Part shown: positions 35,286 through 44,876 of the stretch, piece after piece | Layout of the letters: every line of letters begins with the position of its first letter | Numbering within the stretch: the stretch's first letter is position 1 | Source of the DNA: Saprospiraceae bacterium | GTDB taxonomy: Bacteria > Bacteroidota > Bacteroidia > Chitinophagales > Saprospiraceae | Assembly (NCBI GenBank): GCA_029262995.1 | Contig: JAJCYH010000018.1 | Span: forward strand, 116,326 to 180,325 | Length of the DNA stretch: 64,000 bases | Direction of reading: 5' to 3' | Position numbers and translations under genes: made by a program | Notes under the pieces: generated by a model | Seen by the model: the letters and a program-made list of their open reading frames with translations, nothing else | Database searches by the model: none | What the model was told of the DNA's origin: nothing

Positions 35286-36686
35286 TTAAATATGTATATA
35301 TCTGTTTCCTGTTGCGCCAAGTGCAGCTTCTTTAACTGCTTCAGAGTAAGTTGGATGTGGGTGTGAAATCCTGGCCATATCTTCAGCCGATGCCCTGAAT
35401 TCCATTAAAGCGACAGCTTCCATTATCAAATCTGCAGCCCTAGCCCCCACCATATGAACACCTAACAATTCATCTGTATCTTTATGAGCAATTACCTTTA
35501 TCATTCCCTCAATATCCATACTAGCTCGAGACCTTCCTAATGCCTTCATTGGGAACTTACCTATTTTGTATGGAATTTCCATCTCCTTGCATTGCTCTTC
35601 TGTTTTGCCTACAACAGCAAGCTCAGGCCAGGTATAAACTACACCAGGAATCAACTCATAATTTATATGTGGCTTTTCACCTACCATATATTCTGCAACA
35701 AAGACACCTTCTTCTTCAGCTTTATGGGCCAACATGGCACCTTTAATAACATCTCCAATTGCAAAAATTCCTTTAGCTGAGGTTTCCAAATGCTCATCCA
35801 CCTCAATTCTTCCCTTATCATCCTTTGCAACGCCAATATTCTCTAATCCAAGATTATCGGTATATGGTTTTCTTCCTATAGCAATCAAACAATAATCAGC
35901 CTTTGTTTCTAGAACATCCTCACTGCCCTTTTTTGAGAATTTTATAGTAACAGATTTACTTGTAGACTTTACTTCTGTTACACCATGATTAAGATGAAAC
36001 TTGATCCCTACTTTTTTCAAAGACCGCTGTAACTCTTTAGCCGCATCTGCATCCATGCCAGGTAATATTCGATTCTGAAATTCAATCACTTCAACTTCAG
36101 TTCCAATTCTGGCAAAAACAGAGCCTAATTCCAATCCAACCACACCTGCACCAACTATGACCATTCGCTTTGGAATTGAGTCTATATTCAGCGCTTCGGT
36201 AGATGTTATAACACGCTTTTTATCATAATTAAACATCTCTGGAGCAACAGGTTTTGATCCTGTAGCAATAATTGCTTTATCAAATTCGACAAGGGTTTTA
36301 TTATCACCATTAGTTACTTCAATTTTATTTTTGTCAACAAAACTGCCATGCCCATGAATTACTTCTATTTTATTTTTTTTCATCAGGAAAGAAACACCGT
36401 CATTTGTTTGCTTAACAACGCCATTTTTTCTCTCCACCATTTGCTTTAGGTCAGCCTTTAAATCACTGATATTAATACCATGCTCTTTAAAGTTATGCTG
36501 TGCATTATGAAAATGTTCCGTTGAATCTAGCAAAGCCTTAGAAGGTATACAACCAACATTTAAGCAAGTACCCCCCAATACATTGTATCTTTCAACTATA
36601 GCAGTTTTAAATCCCAACTGAGCTGCTCTGATAGCAGCTACATATCCTCCCGGTCCAGAACCGATAACGACTAAATCGAATTTCAT
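35286..36686 (-). CDS. lpdA: Dihydrolipoyl dehydrogenase
   Basis: The flavoenzyme (E3) that reoxidises lipoamide for 2-oxo-acid dehydrogenase complexes and the glycine cleavage system. The FAD-binding GSGPGGYVAAIRA is at the N-terminus, the redox disulfide is in GGTCLNVGCIPSK, the NAD-binding GAGVVGLELGSVFARIG is central, IFAIGDV marks the second FAD contact, and the C-terminal HPHPTYSEA holds the catalytic His-Glu pair. At 466 residues it is standard. The start overlaps the ricT stop by one base (TAATG), so ricT and lpd are co-translated; no other dehydrogenase-complex gene is adjacent. Confidence 0.96.
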   Translation of the reverse strand: MKFDLVVIGSGPGGYVAAIRAAQLGFKTAIVERYNVLGGTCLNVGCIPSKALLDSTEHFHNAQHNFKEHGINISDLKADLKQMVERKNGVVKQTNDGVSFLMKKNKIEVIHGHGSFVDKNKIEVTNGDNKTLVEFDKAIIATGSKPVAPEMFNYDKKRVITSTEALNIDSIPKRMVIVGAGVVGLELGSVFARIGTEVEVIEFQNRILPGMDADAAKELQRSLKKVGIKFHLNHGVTEVKSTSKSVTIKFSKKGSEDVLETKADYCLIAIGRKPYTDNLGLENIGVAKDDKGRIEVDEHLETSAKGIFAIGDVIKGAMLAHKAEEEGVFVAEYMVGEKPHINYELIPGVVYTWPELAVVGKTEEQCKEMEIPYKIGKFPMKALGRSRASMDIEGMIKVIAHKDTDELLGVHMVGARAADLIMEAVALMEFRASAEDMARISHPHPTYSEAVKEAALGATGNRYIHI

Positions 36687-38047
36687 TACTTATTATTGCT
36701 GTCTTTATTATTTGAATTTTTGTTGTTGCCGCGATTTTTATTGCCACGGTACTTGTTGTTGCTCTTCTTGTTGGCGGAACCTTCACCCTTTTCTCCTTTA
36801 GGTGCTTCACGGTTTGCTTTTGAACCACTGTCTGTATTTGTCTTATCAGACTTATCAGTCCTAGACTGATTCTGAGGCTTCTTATTATCCCTTCTCGGAT
36901 TTCGCTTATTGTTGGACCTTCTCTTATTGCTTCTTCGCTTTATTTCTGGCAATTCAATTTGGCCAGTCACATCCGCATAATCCAATTCAATATTTTCATC
37001 ATCCTCATCAATAATTGGTATGACAACTTCTTCCATTTCAGCAAGATCTTCTATCAAATTGCCTTTCTTATTCATTTCCAGAAGCAGCTTGACTTTCTCC
37101 TTGGTAAGTGCAATAAGGGGTCCTTTAAAATTTAATTTTTGAATTGAATAATACATCAATCCTTTAAAAATATCCGTCTTGACCAATTGAGCTTTACCAT
37201 CTTTTAATTTCAATATATCCGCCTTATCCGGAAAATCTCCAAGAGCATCGATATAATTATCTAGCTCATAGTTGAGACAACATTTTAGACGACCACACTG
37301 ACCTGTTAATTTGGTTTGATTTATTGCCAGATTTTGGTATCTCGCAGCAGTAGTTGTTACAGTTTCAAAGTTAGACTTCCAAGTTGAACAACAAAGCTCT
37401 CTACCACAGGTTCCTATACCACCAATGATTGAAGATTCCTGCCTTGCACCTATTTGCTTCATTTCAATTTTAACTCTGAATTCCTTAGCAAATAACCTTA
37501 CAAGTTCTCTGAAGTCTACCCTTCCATCAGCAGTATAATAAAATGTTGCTTTCCTTTTATCGCCCTGGTATTCAACATCACCAATTTTCATATCAACATC
37601 CAGAGTCCTCGAGATTGCTCTTGCTCTTACTAGAGCCATTTTTTCCAGATCCCTTGCCTCTTCCAATTTTTCAAGATCTCTATCATTGGCAATACGAATA
37701 ATCTTATGTATGATGCTTTCTTCTTCCGTTTTCTTTTTCTTCATCTGCATCCTTACCAAATCACCAGACAAACTGATTCGGCCTATATCATAGCCATTTG
37801 AAGATTCAACAACAACCATATCACCAGTAATAGATTCTGTATATTCTGGATTTATATAAAACTTCTTGTGATTACCTTTTTTGAATGATACTTCTACGAT
37901 TCTGTATTCCATAGGATCGTGTAAATCCAAAGTTGCCAGCCAATCGAATGTATTCTTTTTGTTGCAGGAGCCACTTGTACAGTGACCTTTATCTCCACAT
38001 CCTTGAGGAACTCCATTCTTAGTTGTGGAGCATGATGCACATCCCAT
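36686..38047 (-). CDS. ricT: RicT/YaaT (PSP1-domain) protein with low-complexity basic tail
   Basis: A 453-residue PSP1 C-terminal-domain protein. The N-terminus is Cys-rich (GCASCSTTKNG and CGDKGHCTSGSC) and the core has the diagnostic FYYTADGRVDFRELVRLFA, RIGARQ-like KQIGARQESSIIGGIGTCGRELCC (cited as KQIGARQE and GTCGRELCC) and GQCGRLKCCLNYE. In Bacillus subtilis RicT (YaaT) forms an Fe-S-containing complex with RicA and RicF that affects RNase Y-dependent mRNA maturation. From about residue 375 the tail is Asn/Lys/Arg-rich and unstructured, a frequent Bacteroidota feature and perhaps RNA-binding. It overlaps lpd by one base. Confidence 0.88.
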   Translation of the reverse strand: MGCASCSTTKNGVPQGCGDKGHCTSGSCNKKNTFDWLATLDLHDPMEYRIVEVSFKKGNHKKFYINPEYTESITGDMVVVESSNGYDIGRISLSGDLVRMQMKKKKTEEESIIHKIIRIANDRDLEKLEEARDLEKMALVRARAISRTLDVDMKIGDVEYQGDKRKATFYYTADGRVDFRELVRLFAKEFRVKIEMKQIGARQESSIIGGIGTCGRELCCSTWKSNFETVTTTAARYQNLAINQTKLTGQCGRLKCCLNYELDNYIDALGDFPDKADILKLKDGKAQLVKTDIFKGLMYYSIQKLNFKGPLIALTKEKVKLLLEMNKKGNLIEDLAEMEEVVIPIIDEDDENIELDYADVTGQIELPEIKRRSNKRRSNNKRNPRRDNKKPQNQSRTDKSDKTNTDSGSKANREAPKGEKGEGSANKKSNNKYRGNKNRGNNKNSNNKDSNNK

Positions 38048-38218
38048 CTATTATATATTATATTATATATAGGTCATCTAACAACCCACAAGGGGCTAAA
38101 ACTTTGACCGTAAAAGTTTTAATATATATGACATCAATTAATGTGCCTCGATGTTCCTAAACCATGGATTTGCCAGGCATAGCTGTTTTTCATCATTGTA
38201 GTCAGCATTAATTGACGG

Positions 38219-39349
38219 TTATACAAATCTATTGACTTCTGCTCTTAAAATCTCATTTATTTTGAAAGTCATGTTCATTAACATGATTTTCATTGATAGA
38301 TTTCTGCTGATATAGCCTATATTTTTATTAAAAAGATAATTAAGTTGATCTGCTTTATTGCGATCAAGTATTTTTTGCATTTTAATAATAACAGCTTTTT
38401 CTTCATCGGATAATTTCAGATTGTCTGTAGTTTTAAAACTATAAGCTAAAAGGTATTCACGTAAAAAATGAAGTGTATACCGCATAAAGCTTTTTAGGTT
38501 TTCTTTGCCCAAGCTGTTTAAGTAATCCACCCAAGCTACCAGTTCGTCAGGATCACACATGTATGATTTTCTAAACCACTCTAGCATATCAGTTGAAAAG
38601 TTTATCTGCCCTGAACCAATAAGTTCTTCTGCCTTACGCATATTTCCTTCAGCCAAATAACCAATCTCCTTAATTTTTTGCTCAGAAAGATCAAATTTTC
38701 CCCTGATGTGATCCTCAATAGCATTATCAGAAAATGCAGGGATTCTAAGTATTTGACAACGCGACTGAATTGTATTTAAAATAGCATTGTGGTTATTTGC
38801 TATCAATATGATTATTGTATCATCTGATGGTTCCTCGATCAATTTCAATAATCGATTCCCCTCCTTTGCTAGGCTCTCTGCATGCCAGATTATTTGAATC
38901 TTATATTTGCCTTCATAACTCTTTAAGCCCAAGTTATGGATGATCTGGTGACATTCAGCAACATTTATATTACCATTCTTATTTGACCCTCCAATTGCTT
39001 TAAGCCAATCGGTAATATTTCCATGAATTTGATCTGTCATAAATTGACGCCACTCTTTCAAAAAATGAGTACTTGTTGTCTCTTCTCGCTTAAATTTATC
39101 ATGTTTGATTACTGGAAATGCAAAGTGGATATCAGGATGGACAAATGTTGCGATCTTATGGCATGTTTTACATGAATTGCATGGCAGTCCTCCTTTTGGA
39201 TTTATACAAAACAACATCTTACATAACTCCAAGGTAATTTCCAATTGCCCAGAACCTTCAGGTCCTAGCATTAACAGGGCATGAGGAACTCTTTTCTCCT
39301 CAATAATTTTTACAAAATAGCTTTTGATTTCCTGATGTCCTGCGAGCAT
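38219..39349 (-). CDS. holB: DNA polymerase III delta-prime subunit
   Basis: A clamp-loader subunit of the AAA+ family, 376 residues. RVPHALLMLGPEGSG at residues 20-34 is the P-loop region, with the lysine replaced (GSGQLE), as expected for the non-hydrolysing delta-prime subunit. The zinc module is Cys48, Cys57, Cys60 and Cys63 (CNSCKTCHK). The segment HAESLAKEGNRLLKLIEEPSDD and the following SRCQILRIP are the conserved sensor and SRC-type motifs. It has a 171-nt gap to ricT downstream and divergent queD upstream. The call is firm. Confidence 0.9.
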   Translation of the reverse strand: MLAGHQEIKSYFVKIIEEKRVPHALLMLGPEGSGQLEITLELCKMLFCINPKGGLPCNSCKTCHKIATFVHPDIHFAFPVIKHDKFKREETTSTHFLKEWRQFMTDQIHGNITDWLKAIGGSNKNGNINVAECHQIIHNLGLKSYEGKYKIQIIWHAESLAKEGNRLLKLIEEPSDDTIIILIANNHNAILNTIQSRCQILRIPAFSDNAIEDHIRGKFDLSEQKIKEIGYLAEGNMRKAEELIGSGQINFSTDMLEWFRKSYMCDPDELVAWVDYLNSLGKENLKSFMRYTLHFLREYLLAYSFKTTDNLKLSDEEKAVIIKMQKILDRNKADQLNYLFNKNIGYISRNLSMKIMLMNMTFKINEILRAEVNRFV

Positions 39350-39451
39350 TTATAATTTGATTATTCCAAAGATAAGCTTACATTTTAACAATATACATAT
39401 GTTATTCTAAATATCATATGAACCATAATAGTCCTTTAAAAATTAAACTAT

Positions 39452-39459
39452 TAGCTTTG
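39452..39459 (+). promoter_or_regulatory. Bacteroidota -7 element upstream of queD-like gene
   Basis: TAGCTTTG matches TAnnTTTG, 38 nt upstream of the start codon at 39497 in the gap shared with divergent holB. The -33 element is not clear. Confidence 0.5.
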
Positions 39460-39496
39460 CTTGTAGGTTAATAAGTCATTCAAAATAGAATTCAAA

Positions 39497-39910
39497 ATGA
39501 GAGTTTCAATATGTAGATGGGCACATTTCAATGCAGCACACAAATTACATAACGACCATTGGTCAGATGAAAAAAATAAAGCTGTTTTCGGTAAATGCAA
39601 TAACCCTAATTACCATGGTCATAATTATGAAATGGAAGTTACACTTACCGGTGAAATTGATCCTGATACTGGCTATCTATTTGATCTTGCTAACTTGAAG
39701 GAAATCATCAAAACAGAAATTGAAGACAGATATGACCATAAAAATCTAAATTTAGATTGTCCTGAATTCAAAGAGAACAACCCAACAGCTGAGTTGATTT
39801 GCATTGAAATTTATAAACTACTCAGGGCTAAAATTGATGAGAAAATGGATATAAATCTCAGGTTATGGGAAACACCAAGAAATAGTGTCATCTATCCTCC
39901 TGTCTGTTAA
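39497..39910 (+). CDS. queD: 6-pyruvoyl-tetrahydropterin synthase/QueD family protein
   Basis: A 137-residue T-fold enzyme. HFNAAHKL supplies the first zinc histidine, CNNPNYHGHNY supplies the catalytic cysteine region and the other two zinc histidines (HGH), DHKNLN is the conserved second catalytic motif, and the C-terminal WETPRN carries the substrate-binding glutamate. QueD converts dihydroneopterin triphosphate to 6-carboxytetrahydropterin for queuosine, while 6-pyruvoyl-tetrahydropterin synthase makes the biopterin precursor; the Cys-containing first motif CNNPNYHGHNY does not by itself decide. It is a single-gene unit. Confidence 0.88.
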   Translation: MRVSICRWAHFNAAHKLHNDHWSDEKNKAVFGKCNNPNYHGHNYEMEVTLTGEIDPDTGYLFDLANLKEIIKTEIEDRYDHKNLNLDCPEFKENNPTAELICIEIYKLLRAKIDEKMDINLRLWETPRNSVIYPPVC

Positions 39911-39986
39911 AGTGTTTTCTTCTTTTAAATTCTAAAACGCTGAATTACACAGTACTTTAGACTTTTACACTGCCCTTAACATTTGA

Positions 39987-39994
39987 TATGTTTG
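39987..39994 (+). promoter_or_regulatory. Bacteroidota -7 element for the four-gene membrane/FG-GAP unit
   Basis: TATGTTTG matches TAnnTTTG and lies 58 nt upstream of the ATG at 40052. It is the best promoter candidate for the coupled genes that follow. Confidence 0.45.
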
Positions 39995-40051
39995 TTTGAG
40001 GACAAATATTCCTAAAGATAATTCTTAGCTTAGGTGATTGACCTAATTACT

Positions 40052-40723
40052 ATGCTAAAGAATATCCTCAAATTTAAAAACCATCATTTGTTAACGATTG
40101 GTATTCTCGCATCTATAATTGTCGGACTTGGAGAATATTTACTTCACTATGTTCCCGGAGGTCCTCATGGAGAAATTGAAATGCTTGAAAAAGTCCCGCT
40201 TAACAGGGCATGCATAGGGCATTTTCTAGTTGTTTTTGGCGCACCTCTTTACTATGTAGGTTATCTAGGTTTATATAAAATATTCAAATCCACAAGTCCT
40301 TTAATTTCTAGTCTGTTACTCATTTTTGGTATACTATCCTTCTCAATTGGTGGAGTCTGGATTTCTTCAAGGTATTATGCTGCAGATGTGTTCCAAAACA
40401 GTCCGATCGAATTACATGATTACTTTGTTAATTCTTATAATTCTCATTATCAAGTGCTGGTTTGGGTACTACGCATTTTGGTAACTTTTGTTTCTATAAG
40501 TTATTTCACTTTGATCCTTAAAAACAAAATAGGCATTCCCAAATACTATGTTCTATTTACACCAATCATCCTATTGGCTACTATAATTTCAACGCTTTTC
40601 TGGTTCAAAGCATTCGGTGAACATATTGCACCTATTGCTATGAATGTAACCCATTTTATATTTTTTGGAATGATACTAATACATTTATTAAAAAAAGAAA
40701 AACTAAAAAATCCAATCCAATGA
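40052..40723 (+). CDS. Multi-pass membrane protein of unknown function (possibly DUF6796)
   Basis: A 223-residue membrane protein with six or seven hydrophobic helices and little polar sequence outside them. Conserved-looking polar positions are GLGEYLLHYVPGGPHGE early in the chain and SSRYYAADVF in the middle. I associate these with the DUF6796 group, but with limited certainty. I chose the ATG at 40052; a GTG at 40034 adds six residues. Its stop overlaps the FG-GAP gene by 4 nt (ATGA), so the two are translated together. The function is unknown. Confidence 0.7.
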   Translation: MLKNILKFKNHHLLTIGILASIIVGLGEYLLHYVPGGPHGEIEMLEKVPLNRACIGHFLVVFGAPLYYVGYLGLYKIFKSTSPLISSLLLIFGILSFSIGGVWISSRYYAADVFQNSPIELHDYFVNSYNSHYQVLVWVLRILVTFVSISYFTLILKNKIGIPKYYVLFTPIILLATIISTLFWFKAFGEHIAPIAMNVTHFIFFGMILIHLLKKEKLKNPIQ

Positions 40724-42402
40724 AAAAGTTTATTGTCGCTGCAATTGTTATCATCTTATTTCTAGTACTTTTTCTAATCTTCTTTTTCAAATCAGATGCT
40801 ACAGATCCATACAAACAAACAACATGGGGTAAGTTCTCTGGATCTTGTAATACAGAGGAAGCTCCTTCTGAAAATTATGGTAATAAATTCATTGGTTGTG
40901 ACTATTCCATACCTGATCAAGATATCCCAAAATTCACTTCTCTTAATTTTCCATTCACCAATAAATTTGACAACAGTAAATCACTACCCTTAATGGCTTC
41001 CGCACTAATTGACATTGACAATGATGGCATTGATGAAGTCTTTATTGCTGGTGGTATTACTCAAAATGATGGCTTATTTAAATTTGACAACAATAGTTTT
41101 ATTGAAATCACCGACATAGTTAATCTACCTTCTAAAGAACCCAATACCACGAATTACGGAGCCATATCAGTGGATTTAGATAACAATGGATTTGTTGATC
41201 TAATTGTTTGCGGTGATGATGGCGTTAAATGGTATAAGAATAATGGAAACAATTTTTCAGCTACTAAGCTACAAATTGAGTTCAATGAAAAATCGGTTCC
41301 CATTTCTGTTACCGCTGGAGACATCAATAAAGATGGTCATCTTGATTTGTTTGTAAGTGCATACATCAAACTCAGTAAAATGGAGGGTCAAACCATCTTT
41401 AAGGATATGAGTTATGGAGCAACTAGCTTGCTTCTACTAAACAATGGAGATCAATCTTTTAAAAACGTCACATCCGAGTGGGGAATAAATTATATTCATA
41501 ATACATTTATGGCCGTTATGGTTGATATAGATAAAGACGGTTGGATCGACTTGGTAGTAGCACACGACACAGGAGAAGTGAAAACATATAGAAACAATAA
41601 TGGAGAATCATATGATATGATTTCCAATCCGTTAACCGGAAAATATGCATACCCAATGGGAATTGCTGTTGGTGATTATAACAATGATAGCCATATCGAT
41701 TTCTTCTTTTCAAATACAGGAAGTTCAGTACCAGAATTTATGGCTAGAGGAGATTTGGCTGAGGAGGATGTTTTTATTCGCAAATGGATTCTTTTCAAAA
41801 ATACAGGCGATTTTAATTTTATTAATACTGCTGAAAATGCAAAAATATCAGATTTAGAATTCTCATGGGGAGCCATATTTGAAGATTTTAATTTGGACGG
41901 CAAACAGGATTTAGTAGTAGCAGAAAATTATGTAGATTTTCCTCCACATAAAATTTTCAAATTACCTTGTAGATTTCTAATACAAAGAGAAAATCATACT
42001 TTTGCAGCAGTTGAGGATCAAGCAGGTGTTGTAAATAGAGAATACGCCATTACACCACTTTCAAGCGATTTTAACAATGATGGGTATAAGGACTTTTTAT
42101 ACATTAACCTAAACGGAACATCAGCAGCTTTTATCAATAAGGGTGGTGAGGTTAATTACATTTCTGTAAGATTCAAAGAAACAGCAGACAATATAGGATC
42201 TTATGTGACTATAAATAAAATTGATGGGACTAAGCTTACCGATGTATATGTTATAGGAGAAGGCTTGGTGAGCGATCAAAGCAACACTGTAACATTTGGA
42301 ATAGGTTCTGATGAATCAATAATTAGTTTAGTCATTAAAAAACTATCGGGAGAAGAAATCGTCATTGATAATCCTGAGCTTAATAAAACCTATCAAATTT
42401 GA
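40720..42402 (+). CDS. Membrane-anchored FG-GAP/VCBS beta-propeller with ASPIC/UnbV-like end
   Basis: Residues 5-22 are a single N-terminal membrane helix. The body has at least seven calcium-binding propeller loops of the DxDxDGxxD type: DIDNDGIDE, DLDNNGFVD, DINKDGHLD, DIDKDGWID, DYNNDSHID, DFNLDGKQD and DFNNDGYKD, so it should fold as an integrin-like propeller. The last about 85 residues (ISVRFKE ... IGSYVTI ... TVTFGIG) resemble the ASPIC/UnbV domain that often follows FG-GAP repeats. It overlaps the membrane gene before it (ATGA) and the DedA gene after it (TTGA). Likely an envelope-facing binding or assembly protein; the ligand is unknown. Confidence 0.85.
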   Translation: MKKFIVAAIVIILFLVLFLIFFFKSDATDPYKQTTWGKFSGSCNTEEAPSENYGNKFIGCDYSIPDQDIPKFTSLNFPFTNKFDNSKSLPLMASALIDIDNDGIDEVFIAGGITQNDGLFKFDNNSFIEITDIVNLPSKEPNTTNYGAISVDLDNNGFVDLIVCGDDGVKWYKNNGNNFSATKLQIEFNEKSVPISVTAGDINKDGHLDLFVSAYIKLSKMEGQTIFKDMSYGATSLLLLNNGDQSFKNVTSEWGINYIHNTFMAVMVDIDKDGWIDLVVAHDTGEVKTYRNNNGESYDMISNPLTGKYAYPMGIAVGDYNNDSHIDFFFSNTGSSVPEFMARGDLAEEDVFIRKWILFKNTGDFNFINTAENAKISDLEFSWGAIFEDFNLDGKQDLVVAENYVDFPPHKIFKLPCRFLIQRENHTFAAVEDQAGVVNREYAITPLSSDFNNDGYKDFLYINLNGTSAAFINKGGEVNYISVRFKETADNIGSYVTINKIDGTKLTDVYVIGEGLVSDQSNTVTFGIGSDESIISLVIKKLSGEEIVIDNPELNKTYQI

Positions 42403-42971
42403 ATGGCTTAGATCTACATGATTGTGGGTATCTAGCTACTTTCGTTGGGGTCTTAATGGAAGGTGAGATTTCATTAATTACTTCGGTGCTTGGCGCAAAA
42501 ATGGGATATTATAATCTCTATATCGCAATGGTTTTCGCATTTATCGGATCATGGATAGCTGATTGGTTCAAGTTTATTCTTGCAAGATATAGAGGCAAAA
42601 AGATAATTGAAAAAAAGATCAAACTTCAAAAGAAAATAGAAAGGGCAACCAAGCTATTTGACAAGAACCCTTATATCGTTTTAAGCTTTTACAAACTCTT
42701 TTTTGGCGCTACTACTATTATTCTTATTCTTGCTGGAATAAAAAATATTCCTATCTGGCGTTTTGCAATTCATAGTTTTATCGCCACAAGTATCTGGTTA
42801 ATTCTGTTAAGCAGTTTAGCCTTCTATTGTGGAGAAGCATTAATTTCCAACTTCAAGTTATTTACACAATATAGCCTTGAAGTTCTATCTGTGCTATCAA
42901 TAATTGCAATAATTTACTGGCTATACATCAAACGTCCATTTACCAAACAATGTCTCGAAATTCCACAATAA
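42399..42971 (+). CDS. DedA-family (VTT-domain) membrane protein
   Basis: A 190-residue DedA protein: EGEISLITSVLGAKMGYYNL, GSWIADWFKFILARYRG and FYKLFFGATTII followed by PIWRFAIHSFIATSIW correspond to the conserved half-helix and arginine-bearing segments of the family. DedA proteins help flip or recycle polyprenyl-phosphate or phospholipid. The start is a TTG that overlaps the upstream TGA stop as TTGA; the nearby ATG at 42403 is out of frame and hits a stop at once. The unusual start makes its translation dependent on the FG-GAP gene. It overlaps the next small gene unless that uses its internal ATG. Confidence 0.85.
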   Translation: MNGLDLHDCGYLATFVGVLMEGEISLITSVLGAKMGYYNLYIAMVFAFIGSWIADWFKFILARYRGKKIIEKKIKLQKKIERATKLFDKNPYIVLSFYKLFFGATTIILILAGIKNIPIWRFAIHSFIATSIWLILLSSLAFYCGEALISNFKLFTQYSLEVLSVLSIIAIIYWLYIKRPFTKQCLEIPQ

Positions 42972-42976
42972 AAATT

Positions 42977-43366
42977 ATGAAGAAAAGAATATTATTAATT
43001 GCTATAAATTTAATTATTATAATAGGCATATGGGGGTCATTAGGCTTGGTAGTTGATGAACTTAAATACCACAACATCTGTCCAAAAATTCTATTAATCC
43101 CAGCTTGTTATATCATCTTTATCTGCTTACTACTTGCTGCTATAGCCAATAATTTAAATTTAAAATTTGCTAGTCTCTTGTACTTTATCGGAGTAATTAC
43201 AGCACTATCCATTGCAACATATGGTACTCTAGGTGAGATTATTGGTTTTGCTGAATGCCCGAAAACAACCAACGGAATACCAATGTGCTATATATCTTTT
43301 GCTATATTCTTGTCGTTACTTAGCCTAAAAGTATTATCGATTAGATCAAGCAGGTCCATTGGTTAG
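42977..43366 (+). CDS. Small four-helix membrane protein with paired cysteines
   Basis: A 129-residue protein with four hydrophobic helices and five cysteines (NICPK, PACYI, FICLL, AECPK and PMCYI). The last two flank a short loop, CPKTTNGIPMC, as if forming a disulfide or binding a metal at the membrane surface. I chose the ATG at 42977, beginning MKKRILLIAIN; an upstream ATG at 42950 overlaps the DedA gene by 22 nt. It is the last member of the coupled unit. I do not recognise the family and suggest no function. Confidence 0.65.
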   Translation: MKKRILLIAINLIIIIGIWGSLGLVVDELKYHNICPKILLIPACYIIFICLLLAAIANNLNLKFASLLYFIGVITALSIATYGTLGEIIGFAECPKTTNGIPMCYISFAIFLSLLSLKVLSIRSSRSIG

Positions 43367-43389
43367 AATTCAATTAAATGATACTATTA

Positions 43390-44799
43390 TTAAAGTTCCA
43401 ATTCATTGCCCAAATCTGGAATATAGATGTTGCTATGACCCGCGTCTTCCAAATAGCTTTTAAATGCCAGTTGTGTATCATATTCTCCATGCACTAGAAA
43501 TATTTTCTTCAAACTTTTTTGGTTAGATAAAAAATCAACCATCTCTTTGCGGTCAGCATGGGCAGAGAATGAATCCATTGTTTTGACAGTAGCTCTGACT
43601 GGTTTAATCTCACCAAATAGTTTTATCTCTTCAATACCATTTTTCAACATTCCACCTGGTGTATCTGGAGAACAATAACCAACAATTAAAAAAGTAGCAT
43701 TTGGCTTATCAATATTATTGTTTAGATGATGACGAACTCGACCTGCATTCATCATTCCACTTGAACTTATGATAATGGCTGGTTCATTTGAAGAGTTCAA
43801 CGCTTTGGATTCTGCTACATCCCGAATGTATTTAAGGGTATTAAATCCAAATGGGTTAGGATCTTCAAGCATATATTCATGAAGCCTGTCATCATAACAC
43901 TCTGGATGAGTGCCATAAATCTGAGTGGCATTAACAGCAAGAGGACTGTCTACATAAACAGGAATTGGAGGAAGCATGCCAGCAGATTCCAGTTTGTCCA
44001 ACATATATACAATCTCCTGAGTCCTTCCGATGCTAAATGCAGGTATGATCAATTTGCCTTTCTTCTCACAACAAGCTTCCTTTACAATTTCTAAAAAAGT
44101 CTGAGATTGTTCTGGTCCAGTTTCATGATCTCTATCACCATATGTAGACTCGCAGATCAAATAATCCATTTCAGGCATTTGCACAGGATCTCTTAAAATT
44201 GGTCGATCAGGTCTACCGATGTCTCCTGTGAAGCCAACATAGGTAAAGCTATTGTCATCTTTCTTAATACGCAGACTTACACTTGCGCTACCAAGGATAT
44301 GTCCTTGATCTCTGAAACATACCTCCACTTTTTCATTGATATGGAACCATTTGTTATAAGCATGGCTTTCAAATAAGTTCATTGCAGGTCCAACATCTTC
44401 ACTTACATAAAGAGGAACTCTGAAATTTTTACTCGTCTTTTTTCTTTTCTTTCTCAGTTTGTTATTATGCCACTCTACATCTCTTTCTTGAATTTTAGCA
44501 GAATCCAACAACATAATTGTACATAGACTTCTGGTTGCATGTGTAGAATGAATGGTGCCAGAAAACCCTTCTTTAACAAGCTGTGGAATTCTTCCACTGT
44601 GATCAATATGGGCATGGGATAACACCAAACAATCGATTGTCTTAGGATCGAAATGCCATGTATTGTTTATATCCCAAATATGTCTACCTCTACCTTGAGC
44701 CAACCCGCAGTCAAGCAATATTCTATAACCATCGTCCAAAGTAAGTAGATGAGCACTTCCTGTAACCATTCTCGCGGCTCCACCAAATTTAAGTTGCAT
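43390..44799 (-). CDS. Beta-CASP metallo-beta-lactamase-fold RNA nuclease
   Basis: A 469-residue hydrolase. The zinc motif SHAHIDHSG lies near residue 60; TGDIGRPDRP supplies the metal-ligand Asp of the fold and the preceding DQGHILGSASV the conserved His. The beta-CASP domain contains ESTYGDRDHE, IPAFSIGRTQEIVYML, SSSGMMNAGRVRHHL (motifs A to C) and MDSFSAHADRKEM, and the final VHGEYD is motif 4. This matches CPSF73/YSH1-like bacterial RNA exonucleases. It is 77 nt downstream of the acyl-CoA dehydrogenase gene on the same strand. Confidence 0.93.
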   Translation of the reverse strand: MQLKFGGAARMVTGSAHLLTLDDGYRILLDCGLAQGRGRHIWDINNTWHFDPKTIDCLVLSHAHIDHSGRIPQLVKEGFSGTIHSTHATRSLCTIMLLDSAKIQERDVEWHNNKLRKKRKKTSKNFRVPLYVSEDVGPAMNLFESHAYNKWFHINEKVEVCFRDQGHILGSASVSLRIKKDDNSFTYVGFTGDIGRPDRPILRDPVQMPEMDYLICESTYGDRDHETGPEQSQTFLEIVKEACCEKKGKLIIPAFSIGRTQEIVYMLDKLESAGMLPPIPVYVDSPLAVNATQIYGTHPECYDDRLHEYMLEDPNPFGFNTLKYIRDVAESKALNSSNEPAIIISSSGMMNAGRVRHHLNNNIDKPNATFLIVGYCSPDTPGGMLKNGIEEIKLFGEIKPVRATVKTMDSFSAHADRKEMVDFLSNQKSLKKIFLVHGEYDTQLAFKSYLEDAGHSNIYIPDLGNELEL

Positions 44800-44876
44800 A
44801 TAAGATTCTTTAAGTAAGTTAAGTTATAAAATCGAACCCCAATGCCCAAAATTTATTCGCTTAAAGAGAGTAAACC

